From the NCBI GenBank assembly GCA_020444165.1, contig JAHLLK010000064.1, forward strand, positions 1-35,763: a stretch of 35,763 nt of DNA. The letters are read 5' to 3'. The notes beneath the pieces are model-generated. The model searched no databases. It saw nothing but the letters and a program-made list of their open reading frames with translations, and was not told where the DNA came from. Source of the stretch: Deltaproteobacteria bacterium. Lineage in GTDB: Bacteria > Desulfobacterota > Desulfarculia > Desulfarculales > Desulfarculaceae. Below, one piece after another: positions 1-7,861 of the stretch. Positions within the stretch are counted from its first letter, which is position 1. Each line of letters opens with the position of its first letter. Both the position numbers and the translations under genes were made by a program.

Positions 1-822
1 ATCGACCTGGGGGCCTACTCCTCGCGCACCACCCTGATGACCGGCCACGCCACCCTGGAGGCCGCCCGCAACCTCAAGGCCATGATCCTGGCGGCCCTGG
101 CCGAAGAGCTGGCGATCGACGTGGCCCGCCTGGATATCAAGCGGGGCCTGGTGACCATCGCCGGCGACCCGGTGGACTTCTCCGCGCTCAGGACCCGCTA
201 CGTGAAGGAGCACCGGGGCTGGCCCATGCAGCCCGAAGGCCAGGCCCTGACTTTCTGCGAGGCCTCACGCATCGCCTATTTGCGCCGGGGCACCCTCATC
301 GGCACCGGCAAGTACAAGCCCCCCGTCTTGGGCGGCAAGTACAAGGGCGCGGCCGTGGGCACCAGCCCGGCCTACGGCTGCTCGGCCCAGGTGGCCGAGG
401 TGAGCGTGGACCTGGAGACCGGCCAGGTGACCGTGGAGCGCATCACCGACGCCCATGACTGCGGCAAGGCGGTGAACCTCACCTCGGTGGAGGCCCAGAT
501 GGAGGGCTCGGTGTCCATGGGCCTGGGCGAGGCCCTGTTCGAGGAGGTGAAGCTCAATGCCCAGGGCAAGGTCGTCAACCCCAGCCTGGGCGAGTACCAT
601 ATACCCACCATCATGGACATGCCCGAGGTGAAGTGCATCGTGGTGGAGTCCGACGAACCCAACGGGCCCTTTGGGGCCAAGGAGGTGGGCGAGGGCGCCA
701 TCATGCCCACCATCCCGGCCATCCTGAACGCCATCCGTGATGCCATCGGGGTGGCCCTGGACGAAACCCCCCTGACCCCGGAGAGGGTCTACATGGCCCT
801 CAAGACAGCGGCCGGAAAGTAG
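1..822 (+). CDS. Molybdenum hydroxylase large subunit, C-terminal part (5' end outside window)
   Basis: The reading frame is open from base 1, so the gene is cut by the window edge; 273 residues are visible. The segment matches the C-terminal half of the molybdopterin-binding subunit of the xanthine dehydrogenase family. It has a GAYSSR segment near its start, as in 4-hydroxybenzoyl-CoA reductase alpha subunits, then an EYHIPTIMDMPE block, then GPFGAKEVGEG near residues 223-233. In this family the Glu of the GAK-VGE motif is the base next to the Mo centre. Such subunits hydroxylate or reductively dehydroxylate aromatic or N-heterocyclic substrates with FAD and 2Fe-2S partners. Those partners are not in the window. 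The substrate cannot be read from this fragment; the hydroxybenzoyl-CoA reductase resemblance is only suggestive. Two GC-rich hairpins follow the stop. Confidence 0.88.
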   Translation: MDLGAYSSRTTLMTGHATLEAARNLKAMILAALAEELAIDVARLDIKRGLVTIAGDPVDFSALRTRYVKEHRGWPMQPEGQALTFCEASRIAYLRRGTLIGTGKYKPPVLGGKYKGAAVGTSPAYGCSAQVAEVSVDLETGQVTVERITDAHDCGKAVNLTSVEAQMEGSVSMGLGEALFEEVKLNAQGKVVNPSLGEYHIPTIMDMPEVKCIVVESDEPNGPFGAKEVGEGAIMPTIPAILNAIRDAIGVALDETPLTPERVYMALKTAAGK

Positions 823-869
823 GGGGCGCAGCCGGGACGGACAGACCAAGAACCCCTCCCAGGGCCTGG

Positions 870-927
870 CCCGGCAGACGGGGGCGACCCCCTCTGCCGG
901 GCGGGCCCCGGGCATCCACCCCGGGGC
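870..927 (+). terminator. Two consecutive GC-rich hairpins 3' of the Mo-hydroxylase gene
   Basis: CCCGGCAG at 870-877 pairs with CTGCCGGG at 894-901, and an inner GGGGG/CCCCC continues the stem. A second hairpin follows: GCCCCGGG at 905-912 with CCCGGGGC at 920-927. No U-tract follows either one, so intrinsic termination is not assured, but the position 48 bases after the stop fits an end-of-transcript structure. Confidence 0.45.
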
Positions 928-1057
928 GGGTGGCTGGTCCGCCGGCGCCAGCCCGCAAATTGCCGGGAAGCTGGGGGAGGGGGTCGCTAGCGATCCTAAT
1001 TGGTTAGTATTTTTAGTTGGTGCCTTTCGGTTTTCAGGTCATTCTTTTTCGGCTTGA

Positions 1058-1179
1058 CCGGCACAGCCAGATGTTTGCCGGCAAGGCGACGGACAAGCGA
1101 CAACCGGAGGCGTAGCCTAGGCTAGGTCGAGGTTGGAGCGCGGTCCGCAACGCAGCCGGCGGGCATCTGGCGCAGCCGG
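1058..1179. repeat. Family F nested-palindrome element, full copy F1
   Basis: About 122 bp that fold back along their whole length. GCCAGATG (left) pairs with CATCTGGC (right), then GCCGGC with GCCGGC, GGAC with GTCC, CAACC with GGTTG, and the centre is TAGCCTAGGCTA. A second full copy at 35547-35667 differs at only about a dozen positions; the central palindrome there is TAGCTGCAGCTA, so the changes keep self-complementarity. A centre-deleted copy lies at 11557-11598. F1 occupies most of the gap before the ThiS-like gene and ends 17 bases before its start codon. Confidence 0.85.
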
Positions 1180-1196
1180 TTGGACAGCGGAGGTAA

Positions 1197-1406
1197 ATGA
1201 GCGACATCACGATTATCGTTGACGGTTTTCCCGAGCGGGTGCCCAGCGGGCTGGGCCTGCCGGAGTTGATCGATCTGCACCAGGCCCAGCACAAGGACCT
1301 GGTGGTGGAGGTCAACGGACGCTTCGTGCACCCCCGGCAATACCCCTCCGTGGTCTTCCAGGCCGGCGACCGGGTGGAGCTGATCCACCCGGCCTTTGGG
1401 GGCTGA
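1197..1406 (+). CDS. ThiS/MoaD-like sulfur carrier protein
   Basis: A 69-residue beta-grasp protein ending in Phe-Gly-Gly. The C-terminal Gly-Gly is the hallmark of ThiS and MoaD, which are adenylated and then thiocarboxylated there by a ThiF/MoeB-type enzyme. The conserved VNGRFV and GDRVELIHPAFGG blocks are visible, the latter matching the GD-VE-I--A-GGG end of ThiS. A GGAGG ribosome site lies a few bases before the ATG. The stop is five bases before the start of the ThiF/MoeB-like gene, so the two are surely co-expressed as carrier and activator. No other thiamine or molybdopterin synthesis genes are nearby. It could therefore serve thiamine, molybdopterin or another sulfur-transfer route; the molybdenum hydroxylase upstream hints at the second, by context only. 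Confidence 0.85.
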   Translation: MSDITIIVDGFPERVPSGLGLPELIDLHQAQHKDLVVEVNGRFVHPRQYPSVVFQAGDRVELIHPAFGG

Positions 1407-1411
1407 AGGCC

Positions 1412-2200
1412 ATGCAGGGCCGCTACGTCATGCAGGAGCGCTTCGCCCCCGTGGGCCGCGCGGGCCAGGAACGGCTCCGCCAGGGCAAGGTGGCCGTGGT
1501 GGGCATCGGCGGCCTGGGAGGCCTGGCCGCCCTCTTGCTGGCCCGGGCCGGGGTGGGCGCCCTGCGGCTCATCGACCCCGACCGCCCCTCCTATGACAAC
1601 CTGCATCGCCAGATGCTCTTCACCGAAGACGACGTGGCCCAGGGCCTCTCCAAGGTGGCGGCCGCGGAGCGCTACCTGGGGGCGGTGAACCATGAGGTCA
1701 CCATAGAGCCCCACCCGGTTGCCCTTCTGCCCGGCAACGCCCGGGAACTCCTGGCCGGGGTGGACGTGGTCATCGACGGCCTGGACGGGGCCTGGGCCCG
1801 CTACCTCCTGAACGAGGCCTGCCTGGCCCTCAAACTGCCCCTGGTGCACGCCGGGGTGGTGCAGGCCCGGGGCCAGGTGCTGGTGGTGCTGCCCGGGGAA
1901 GGGCCCTGCCTGCGCTGCTGGTTCCCCAGCCTCACCGAGCCCACCGAAAGCTCGGCCAGCCTGGGCATCATCGGACCCGCCGCCTCCTGCCTGGCCAGCC
2001 TGCAAACCGCCGAAGCCCTCAAACTCCTGGTGGGCGACCATGACCACGTGCTAAAGGGCCTCCTGGCCCTGAACCTCTGGCCGCTGTCCCTGCGGATCAT
2101 CGGCGCCGAAATCCGTGACCACCCCGGCTGCCCCTCCTGCCGCGGCGAATACACTTTTTTGGAGCAGGAGGAAGATGTGGGGGGAAGGGACCTTTTTTGA
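1412..2200 (+). CDS. ThiF/MoeB/HesA-family adenylyltransferase (E1-like)
   Basis: 262 residues with the E1-like Rossmann fold. The nucleotide loop GIGGLGG is at 31-37, the acidic strand IDPD at 54-57, and the ATP-binding DNLHRQ at 62-67. Zinc cysteine pairs are C166/C169 and C240/C243. The enzyme should adenylate the C-terminal glycine of the adjacent ThiS/MoaD-like protein. The region that usually holds the catalytic or sulfur-accepting Cys in ThiF and MoeB (Cys before the AGV-GP stretch) reads ESSASLGIIGP at 179-189 and has no Cys; C192 lies a little later. The last residues, VGGRDLF plus the stop codon, are encoded by a repeated hairpin element (2176-2223), so the C-terminus seems to be remodelled by the repeat. 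Exact pathway not resolved. Confidence 0.85.
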   Translation: MQGRYVMQERFAPVGRAGQERLRQGKVAVVGIGGLGGLAALLLARAGVGALRLIDPDRPSYDNLHRQMLFTEDDVAQGLSKVAAAERYLGAVNHEVTIEPHPVALLPGNARELLAGVDVVIDGLDGAWARYLLNEACLALKLPLVHAGVVQARGQVLVVLPGEGPCLRCWFPSLTEPTESSASLGIIGPAASCLASLQTAEALKLLVGDHDHVLKGLLALNLWPLSLRIIGAEIRDHPGCPSCRGEYTFLEQEEDVGGRDLF

Positions 2201-2223
2201 AAAAAAGGTCCCTTCCCCCCACA
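2176..2223 (+). terminator. Family T 3'-end hairpin, copy T1
   Basis: A 23-bp perfect stem: TGTGGGGGGAAGGGACC plus a T-run pairs with its complement, with almost no loop. It is followed by a C-rich then A-rich tail (CACCCCCCATCCCCC, AAAAAACTT). The TGA stop of the ThiF-like gene lies at the apex. The outer TGTGGGGGG/CCCCCCACA and the tail recur in four other copies (18794, 21773, 26706, 35337), while the inner stem differs but stays paired. Confidence 0.85.
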
Positions 2224-2251
2224 CCCCCCATCCCCCAAAAAACTTTCATAT

Positions 2252-2278
2252 CCCCAACAAGCTGGCAGCTTGTTGGGG
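2252..2278. repeat. Family H hairpin (CCCCAACAAGCT stem)
   Basis: A 12-bp perfect stem, CCCCAACAAGCT with AGCTTGTTGGGG, and a GGC loop. It lies directly after T1. Related hairpins are at 16810-16834, 23541-23566 and 35411-35465. It may form part of a compound 3' end with T1. Confidence 0.6.
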
Positions 2279-2330
2279 GGCGGGGAGGGCGGTCGTCGCG
2301 CGGGCTGCAGGGGTCGGGAGGGGGCGGGTG

Positions 2331-2339
2331 TGCTAGAAT
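2331..2339 (+). promoter_or_regulatory. Possible extended -10 element before the PAS kinase
   Basis: TGCTAGAAT matches an extended -10 box (TG-N-TANNNT) 57 bases before the kinase start. No good -35 box lies 17 bases upstream, so this is only a candidate. Confidence 0.3.
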
Positions 2340-2395
2340 TTTTTGCAGGAATGGGCCGGCGGTACTTGGCCGCGGAGGGTGCGTCAGGTTAACTC

Positions 2396-3997
2396 ATGAT
2401 GGTGACACGGCAAGACCAAGCTGACGGGGCGGCTTCCCCCCCGGCCCCCACCGACGCGCCCGGGCGTTGCCCCCCCCAGTTCATCAAGCTTCTGAAGCAG
2501 AACCGCTACGACATCATCAACAAATGGGTGGACCTGTCCTTTGGCCTGGGCCCCCACTACACCCGGCGCACCACGGCCGAGCTGCAGAACACCATCAGCC
2601 AGTCCTTTCAGGCCAATTTGGAAGCCCTGGCCACCGGTAAAAGCGACGCGGTGGACAAATTCGTGGCCTTCATCACCGTGCTGCGCCTGGAGGCCGGCTT
2701 TCCCCTCTCCGAGGTGCAGAAGGCCTTTGACCTCTACCGGGTCATCCTGTTCGCCGATTACTTCAGCGAGCATTGGGCTGCCTGGGCTCCCTGGGCGCCC
2801 CGGGCCCTCACCGCGGTGAACTACTGGGTGTCCTACCAGATCCACAAATTCTCCGACGAGTTCCAGGCCCTGCACGAACGGCGCATCCGCCGCTACGCCC
2901 GGGACCTGGAGCGCAAAGTGGCCGAGGACCGGCGGGAGCTGGCCCGCAGCGAGCGCCGCTACAAGACCCTGGTGGAGGAGATCAACGACGGCTACTTCGC
3001 CATTGCCGAGGGGCGCATCGCCTTTGCCAACCAGGCCTTTCTCCTGATGCACCAGGCCACGCCCGAGCAGGTCTTGAGCCAGCCCTTTCTGCATTTCGTG
3101 GCCGCGGCGGACCGCGGGCGCATGCAGCGGGTCTACAACGACACCATGGCCGGCAGCCCCCTGCCCAGCGCCGTGGAGTACCTGCGCCTGGACCTGGCCG
3201 GCCAAGAGCGGCCCACCGAGATCCGGGCCAAGGTGGTGGACCTGGGCGAGGGGCCCCTGGTGATCGGCATCTGCCAGGACATCACCGCCCGGGTGAAGAT
3301 GGAGGAGAAGGTCCGGGAGAACGAGCACCTGGCCTACGTGGGCCACTTGGCCGCCTCCCTGTCCCACGAGATTAGGAACCCGCTGTCCACCATCAACCTC
3401 AATTTGCAGGTGGTGGCCCGCCAGGCCTATTTGGAGGCCGTGGACCGGGAGCGCCTGGACATGGCCTGGCGCGAGGTGGCCCGCCTGGAGAACATCCTGC
3501 ACCAGCTCCTGGACCTGGCCAAGCCGGTGCGGCCGGTGTTGGCCCCGACCGACCTCAACCGCCTGGTGGCCGGCACCCTGAAGCTCCTGGAGCCCCAGTT
3601 GACCTCGCGGGGCCTCCTGGTGGGCCGGAGTCTGGACCCGAGCCTGCCCCAACCCCGGGTGGACCAGGCCATGCTGGAGCAGGCCCTGTTCAACCTCCTG
3701 TTGAACGCCATGGACGAGGTGAGTGAGGGAGGGCGCATCGAGGTGGGCACCAACCTGGTCACCTCCTCCACCGCGGGCCGCCAGTGCGCCCTGTGGGTGG
3801 CCGACACCGGCCCCGGCCTCAGCCCCGAGGACCTCTCCGCCATCTTCACTCCCTTCTACACCAAGAAACGCCACGGCTTCGGCCTGGGGCTCACCAACGT
3901 CAAGCGCATCCTGGAGGCCCATGGCGGCACGGTGCACGTGGAAAGCGCCGGCCGGCAGGGAGCCAAGTTCACCCTCTATCTGCCGTGCGAAGCATGA
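2396..3997 (+). CDS. PAS-domain sensor histidine kinase (NtrB type), soluble
   Basis: 533 residues. Order: a helical N-terminal domain at about 28-160 (it resembles RsbRD_N-type helical sensors: FIKLLKQNRYDIINKW), a short coiled stretch, a PAS domain at about 187-300, HisKA with SHEIRNPL (His324), and an HATPase domain with N-box NLLLNAMDE, DTGPGL, FTPFYTKK and GFGLGL. No membrane segment is visible, so it should sense a cytosolic signal. The HEIRNPL form is typical of kinases that pair with NtrC-type regulators. Its stop overlaps the start of the NtrC-family gene (ATGA at 3994-3997), which makes that protein its partner. The transporter/PanB-like operon begins 428 bases after the pair and is the likeliest nearby target; this is inference. 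Start chosen at the first of two adjacent ATGs. Confidence 0.92.
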   Translation: MMVTRQDQADGAASPPAPTDAPGRCPPQFIKLLKQNRYDIINKWVDLSFGLGPHYTRRTTAELQNTISQSFQANLEALATGKSDAVDKFVAFITVLRLEAGFPLSEVQKAFDLYRVILFADYFSEHWAAWAPWAPRALTAVNYWVSYQIHKFSDEFQALHERRIRRYARDLERKVAEDRRELARSERRYKTLVEEINDGYFAIAEGRIAFANQAFLLMHQATPEQVLSQPFLHFVAAADRGRMQRVYNDTMAGSPLPSAVEYLRLDLAGQERPTEIRAKVVDLGEGPLVIGICQDITARVKMEEKVRENEHLAYVGHLAASLSHEIRNPLSTINLNLQVVARQAYLEAVDRERLDMAWREVARLENILHQLLDLAKPVRPVLAPTDLNRLVAGTLKLLEPQLTSRGLLVGRSLDPSLPQPRVDQAMLEQALFNLLLNAMDEVSEGGRIEVGTNLVTSSTAGRQCALWVADTGPGLSPEDLSAIFTPFYTKKRHGFGLGLTNVKRILEAHGGTVHVESAGRQGAKFTLYLPCEA

Positions 3998-5343
3998 ACC
4001 GCATCCTGGTAATCGAAGACGAGCTGAACCTGCAGCGTTCCCTGGCCAGCTTCCTGGGCGAAAAGGGCTATGAGGTGCGCGCCGCCGCCACCGCGGCCGA
4101 GGCTTTCGAGGTCCTGGCCGGGTTCGAGCCCCGGGCCATCATCCTGGACGTGCGCCTGCCCGACGCCAGCGGCCTGGACCTCATCGAGCCCCTGAAGCGC
4201 CAGGTGCCCAAGGCCCGGGTCATCATGATCACCGCCTTTCACGACATGGACACCACCATCCAGGCCATGAAGCGGGGCGCCTTCGACTATCTGAACAAGC
4301 CGCTGGACATCGACGAACTGGAGCGGAGCGTGCAGCGGGCCACCCACCGGCCCAAGCTCCGCTCAGCTCCGGCCCGGCCTCCGGCCGCCCCGGCCGAGGA
4401 CGCGGCGGGGCGGCAGCTGGTGGGCAGCTCCCGGGCCATGAGCCAGATATTCAAGACCATCGGCCTGTTGGCCACCAACCAGGCCACGGTGTTGATCACC
4501 GGCGAGACCGGCACCGGCAAGGAGGTCATCGCCCGGGTCATCCACAACAACTCGCCCCACAGCGGCGAGCCCTTTGTCACCGTGGACTGCACCACCCTGG
4601 TGAGCAACCTCATGGAGAGCGAGCTGTTCGGCCACGAGAAGGGGGCCTTCACCGACGCCTCGGCCGCCAAGCCGGGCCGCCTGGAGCTGGCCGGGCAGGG
4701 CACCATCTTCTTCGACGAGATCGGCGACCTCTCGCCCTCCCTGCAAGCCAAGCTCCTGGGCTTTTTGGAGCGGCGGGAGTTCACCCGAGTGGGGGGCACC
4801 CTCCTCCGGCACTCCCACGCCCGCATCATCGGGGCCACCAACCGCTCCCTGGAGAAGCTGGCCGCCCTGGGCGACTTCCGCCCCGACCTGTTGTTCCGCC
4901 TCAAGGTGGCCACGGTGCAGGTGCCGCCCTTGCGTGAGCGCCTGGAGGACCTGGAGGATCTGGTGCCGTTTTTCCTGCACCGCATCTTCCAGGAGTTCGG
5001 CCTCGCCATCACCATGATCGAGAAGGGGGTCATGGAGTTGCTCACGGCCTACACCTGGCCCGGCAACGTGCGGGAGCTGTTGAACGTGCTCACCAAGGCG
5101 GCCCTGCAATGCCGGGACGAGGTGCTGTTGACCGAGGCGGTGCGGGCGGCCCTGGCCACCAGCCATCAGGCGCTGGAGCCTGCCACGGCCTTCCCCACCC
5201 TGGCCGAGGCCGAGAAGCAGCACCTGGAGGCGGCGCTCCGCCTGACCAAGTGGAACATCTCCGCCGCGGCCCGGCTCCTGGGGGTCACCCGGCCCACCCT
5301 GCGCTCCCATCTGGCCAAGCACGGCCTCCGCCGGCCCGCCTGA
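3994..5343 (+). CDS. Sigma-54-dependent response regulator, NtrC family
   Basis: 449 residues from the ATG that overlaps the kinase stop; the open frame runs further upstream, but inside the kinase gene. Receiver domain 1-115: acidic pair near E8/D9, phospho-acceptor D52, Lys102. AAA+ domain: Walker A GETGTGK 170-176, Walker B FFDE 239-242, and the sigma-54 contact loop GAFTDA at 217-222, where the usual form is GAFTGA. A C-terminal Fis-type helix-turn-helix lies at about 410-447 (WNISAAARLLGVTRPTLRSHL). It should open promoters bound by sigma-54 RNA polymerase when phosphorylated by the kinase before it. I found no -24/-12 sigma-54 promoter of correct spacing in the gap upstream of the ABC operon, so the target remains open. 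Confidence 0.94.
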   Translation: MNRILVIEDELNLQRSLASFLGEKGYEVRAAATAAEAFEVLAGFEPRAIILDVRLPDASGLDLIEPLKRQVPKARVIMITAFHDMDTTIQAMKRGAFDYLNKPLDIDELERSVQRATHRPKLRSAPARPPAAPAEDAAGRQLVGSSRAMSQIFKTIGLLATNQATVLITGETGTGKEVIARVIHNNSPHSGEPFVTVDCTTLVSNLMESELFGHEKGAFTDASAAKPGRLELAGQGTIFFDEIGDLSPSLQAKLLGFLERREFTRVGGTLLRHSHARIIGATNRSLEKLAALGDFRPDLLFRLKVATVQVPPLRERLEDLEDLVPFFLHRIFQEFGLAITMIEKGVMELLTAYTWPGNVRELLNVLTKAALQCRDEVLLTEAVRAALATSHQALEPATAFPTLAEAEKQHLEAALRLTKWNISAAARLLGVTRPTLRSHLAKHGLRRPA

Positions 5344-5771
5344 GGGCCCACCGGAACCGTTTCCAGAGGGGTGGGTAGTCCCCCCACCCAGGCCCTGTCA
5401 CCTGATCGTCACCCCCAGCCCTTGACAAACCCCTCGCGGGGCTCCCCGCCGGCGCGCCCGCGGCGCTTTACCTGTCTAACTATCTATTATGGCTGATATT
5501 AATTTGCCATCACGGTCTGCTCCGGCCGCCCTCCCGCCCCCCTGCCTGGGTAGAGCTACCCAGGTGCACAGGGGAACCCTACGCCAGTCCTCGGCGGGGA
5601 TATCCCCAGCCTTGGTGCGGTTTTCCTCCCCCGAAAATGGCGCAGGCCAGGTCTGAAATTTGGGTAGGCGAACGACTTATGCGATTAAGCCCGGAAATAC
5701 TACGTTGATCTTGAGCGAGGGAGCTATCCGGAACCGCATTAACGAAAATCGAGGGAAAAGGAGCCAAAACC
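5344..5771. other. 428-bp gap between the two-component pair and the ABC operon, with dyads
   Basis: Three inverted repeats stand out. GGGTGGG/CCCACCC at 5369-5389 follows the regulator stop and may end its transcript. CCTGGGTAG-AG-CTACCCAGG at 5545-5564 is a 9-bp perfect dyad. GGGGATATCCCC at 5596-5607 is a perfect palindrome. The last two lie 165-227 bases before the operon start, where an activator could bind. The stretch 5464-5510 is distinctly AT-rich (CTATTATGG). No sigma-70 box pair or correctly spaced sigma-54 box was convincing. No gene is seen here. Confidence 0.5.
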
Positions 5772-6896
5772 ATGCGGAAAAGAAATTTGATGGCCAGAGG
5801 GCTGCTCTTGGCCCTGGTCCTGTCCCTGGGTCTCGGCCTGGGCGCGGGCGCGGCCCAGGCGGCTGACCCGGTAACCATCACCGTGGGCTATCAGCCCTAT
5901 GACACCATCTCCTATTCCGCGGCGGTGATCCGCGCCAAGGAGCTGTGGAAGAAGTACCTGCCCGCGGGCACCGAGGTGGAATTCGAGGCCGCCCTCCAAG
6001 GATCGATTATCGTCAACGCCATGGTGGCCGACAAGCAACAAATTGGTTACCTGGGTGACATGCCCGCCGTGGTCTCCACCACCAAGACCTCGGTGGCCCC
6101 CATCAAGCTGGTGGCCAGCCTGGGGCTGTCGGCCGGCCAACGCTGCAACGTGGTCATGGTCCGCTCCGACGCCCCGGACTTCAAGAACCCCGACGAGGCG
6201 GTCAAGTGGTTGGACGGCAAGACCCTGGCCACCCCCAAGGGCTCCTGCGCCGACCGCTTCCTCAGGAACGTCATCGCCAAGACCGGCATCAAGCCCAAGG
6301 AGGTGCTGAACCAGTCCCTGGAGGTCATCGCCACCAACTTCCGGGTGAAGAAGATCGACGCCGCGGTGCTCTGGGAGCCCACGGTCAGCCGCATCGGTGA
6401 CCTGGTGGGCGAGGGCGTGGCCAAGATCGTGGTCACTGGCTTCACCTTCGACACCCCGGACGCCGGTTTCATCGCCATGCGCTCCGAGTTCGTGGAGAAG
6501 CACCCGGATCTGGCCAAGGCCTGGCTCCAGGCCGAGCTGGAGGCCCAGGAGTTCATCCTGAACCCCAAGAACTGGAATGAGGTGGCCCAGATCGTCACCG
6601 CCCAGACCACCGGCATCACCCCAGCCATGGCCTGGTACTCCATCTTCGGCAAGGTGCCGGCCAACTGCGGCGGCGCCCCCCAGCGCGACACCAAGCCCTT
6701 TGTCTTCACTCCCCAGGTCCACGAACTCTTGACCGGCACCTACATCTTCCTGCGCGCGGCCAAGGTCATCGCGGTGGACAAGGCCCCCGAAGGCGCCATC
6801 GACGACTCCCTGGCCCGCCAGGTGGTGGCCGAGGCCCACGCCCCCACGCCCCTGGGGGTGATCGAGCCCTTGGACGCCAGCCAGGCCCCCAAGTAA
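5772..6896 (+). CDS. ABC transporter periplasmic binding protein, SsuA/TauA/NMT1 type
   Basis: 374 residues with a classic signal peptide: a basic MRKRN start, a hydrophobic Leu/Gly core to about residue 25, and probable cleavage after AAQA at 30. The mature protein begins with ITVGYQPYDT, the usual first strand of the SsuA/TauA/ThiY binding-protein family, and includes a YLGDMPAVVS motif that matches the ligand-loop region. A strong AAGGAG site lies eight bases before the ATG. It is the only binding protein of the operon and should deliver its ligand to the permeases downstream. Family members bind sulfonates, nitrate, aromatic acids or thiamine precursors, so the ligand cannot be called. 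An ungrouped Cys pair (C132, C162 by estimate) might form a disulfide in the periplasm. Confidence 0.92.
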   Translation: MRKRNLMARGLLLALVLSLGLGLGAGAAQAADPVTITVGYQPYDTISYSAAVIRAKELWKKYLPAGTEVEFEAALQGSIIVNAMVADKQQIGYLGDMPAVVSTTKTSVAPIKLVASLGLSAGQRCNVVMVRSDAPDFKNPDEAVKWLDGKTLATPKGSCADRFLRNVIAKTGIKPKEVLNQSLEVIATNFRVKKIDAAVLWEPTVSRIGDLVGEGVAKIVVTGFTFDTPDAGFIAMRSEFVEKHPDLAKAWLQAELEAQEFILNPKNWNEVAQIVTAQTTGITPAMAWYSIFGKVPANCGGAPQRDTKPFVFTPQVHELLTGTYIFLRAAKVIAVDKAPEGAIDDSLARQVVAEAHAPTPLGVIEPLDASQAPK

Positions 6897-6964
6897 GCCG
6901 CTCGTGAACTAAAACGGCGGGTGGGCGGACCTTCGCCCGCCCGCCCGCCCCAGGGAGAAAAAAG

Positions 6965-7861
6965 ATGGCCAGCAGCCTAACCCCTTCCATAACCCAGACC
7001 AGCGCCGCCGCGCCGCCGGGCGACTCGGCCATCAACCGCGCCTGGTTCCGTCTGCGCCACCAACTGACCAACCCCGACTCGCAAAAGAACCTGATCTACA
7101 GCGTGCTGGGGGTGCTCACGTTCCTGGCCCTGTGGTACCTGACCACCGAGTATTTCAAGCTGCCCCGCTTCGAGAAGCTGCCGGGGCCGGTGGCGGTGTG
7201 GCGGGAATTCACTTCCACGGACCCGGTGTTCGGCACGTCGCTGTTCACCCCGGACTACTACATGCACATCCTGTGGAGCACCCTCAGGATCGGCATCGCC
7301 TTTGCCCTGGCCACCGTGTTGGGGGTGCCCCTGGGCCTCTTCATGGGCTGGAACAAGAAGTTCAAGGACTACACCTTCCCCATCCTGGAGCTCTTGCGGC
7401 CCATCCCGGTCCTGGCCTGGGTGCCTTTGGCCATCCTCATGTGGTCCGGCCGCGAGGAGCCCATCATCTTTCTGGCCTTCCTGGCCTCCTTCTTCGCCAC
7501 GGTGCTCAACACCCTGTTGGGGGTGGAGTCCATCGACGAGGTCTACTTCCGGGCCGCCCGCTGCCTGGGGGCCAAGCCGTTCCAGATCTTCTTCCGGGTG
7601 GTGGTGCCCGGAGCCCTGCCCTTCATCTTCACCGGCTTGCAGATCGGCATGGGGGTGGCCTGGTTCTCCCTGGTCGCCGCCGAGATGCTCTCGGGCGAAT
7701 ACGGCCTGGGCTACCTCATCTGGGACTCCTATGTGCTCAGCCAGTACTCGGTCATCGTCATCGGCATGGGCACCCTGGGCCTGGTGGGCTATCTGTGCAG
7801 CGCCGCCATCCGGCTGGTGGGCCGGCAACTGATGCGCTGGACCACGCGAGGTGAGGCATGA
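6965..7861 (+). CDS. ABC transporter permease, TauC/SsuC type (permease 1)
   Basis: 298 residues. After a hydrophilic N-terminus of about 45 residues come six or so membrane segments, beginning with NLIYSVLGVLTFLALWYL. The EAA loop that docks on the ATPase is visible as RAARCLGAKPFQIFFRVVVP around 200-220. Segment RPIPVLAWVPLAILMW is typical of the sulfonate/taurine/nitrate permease family. Its stop overlaps the ATG of the first ATPase (ATGA at 7858-7861). A second, clearly related permease lies two genes on, so the membrane part is probably a heterodimer. A GGGAGAAAAAAG site precedes the start. Confidence 0.93.
   Translation: MASSLTPSITQTSAAAPPGDSAINRAWFRLRHQLTNPDSQKNLIYSVLGVLTFLALWYLTTEYFKLPRFEKLPGPVAVWREFTSTDPVFGTSLFTPDYYMHILWSTLRIGIAFALATVLGVPLGLFMGWNKKFKDYTFPILELLRPIPVLAWVPLAILMWSGREEPIIFLAFLASFFATVLNTLLGVESIDEVYFRAARCLGAKPFQIFFRVVVPGALPFIFTGLQIGMGVAWFSLVAAEMLSGEYGLGYLIWDSYVLSQYSVIVIGMGTLGLVGYLCSAAIRLVGRQLMRWTTRGEA

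Noticed and set aside
2384..3937. 517-residue - strand open frame
   Set aside because: Antisense shadow of the PAS kinase, which has all catalytic motifs on the + strand.
5490..5508. TGGCTGATATTAATTTGCC as a sigma-54 promoter
   Set aside because: GG and GC are separated by 13 bases; the sigma-54 consensus needs 10.
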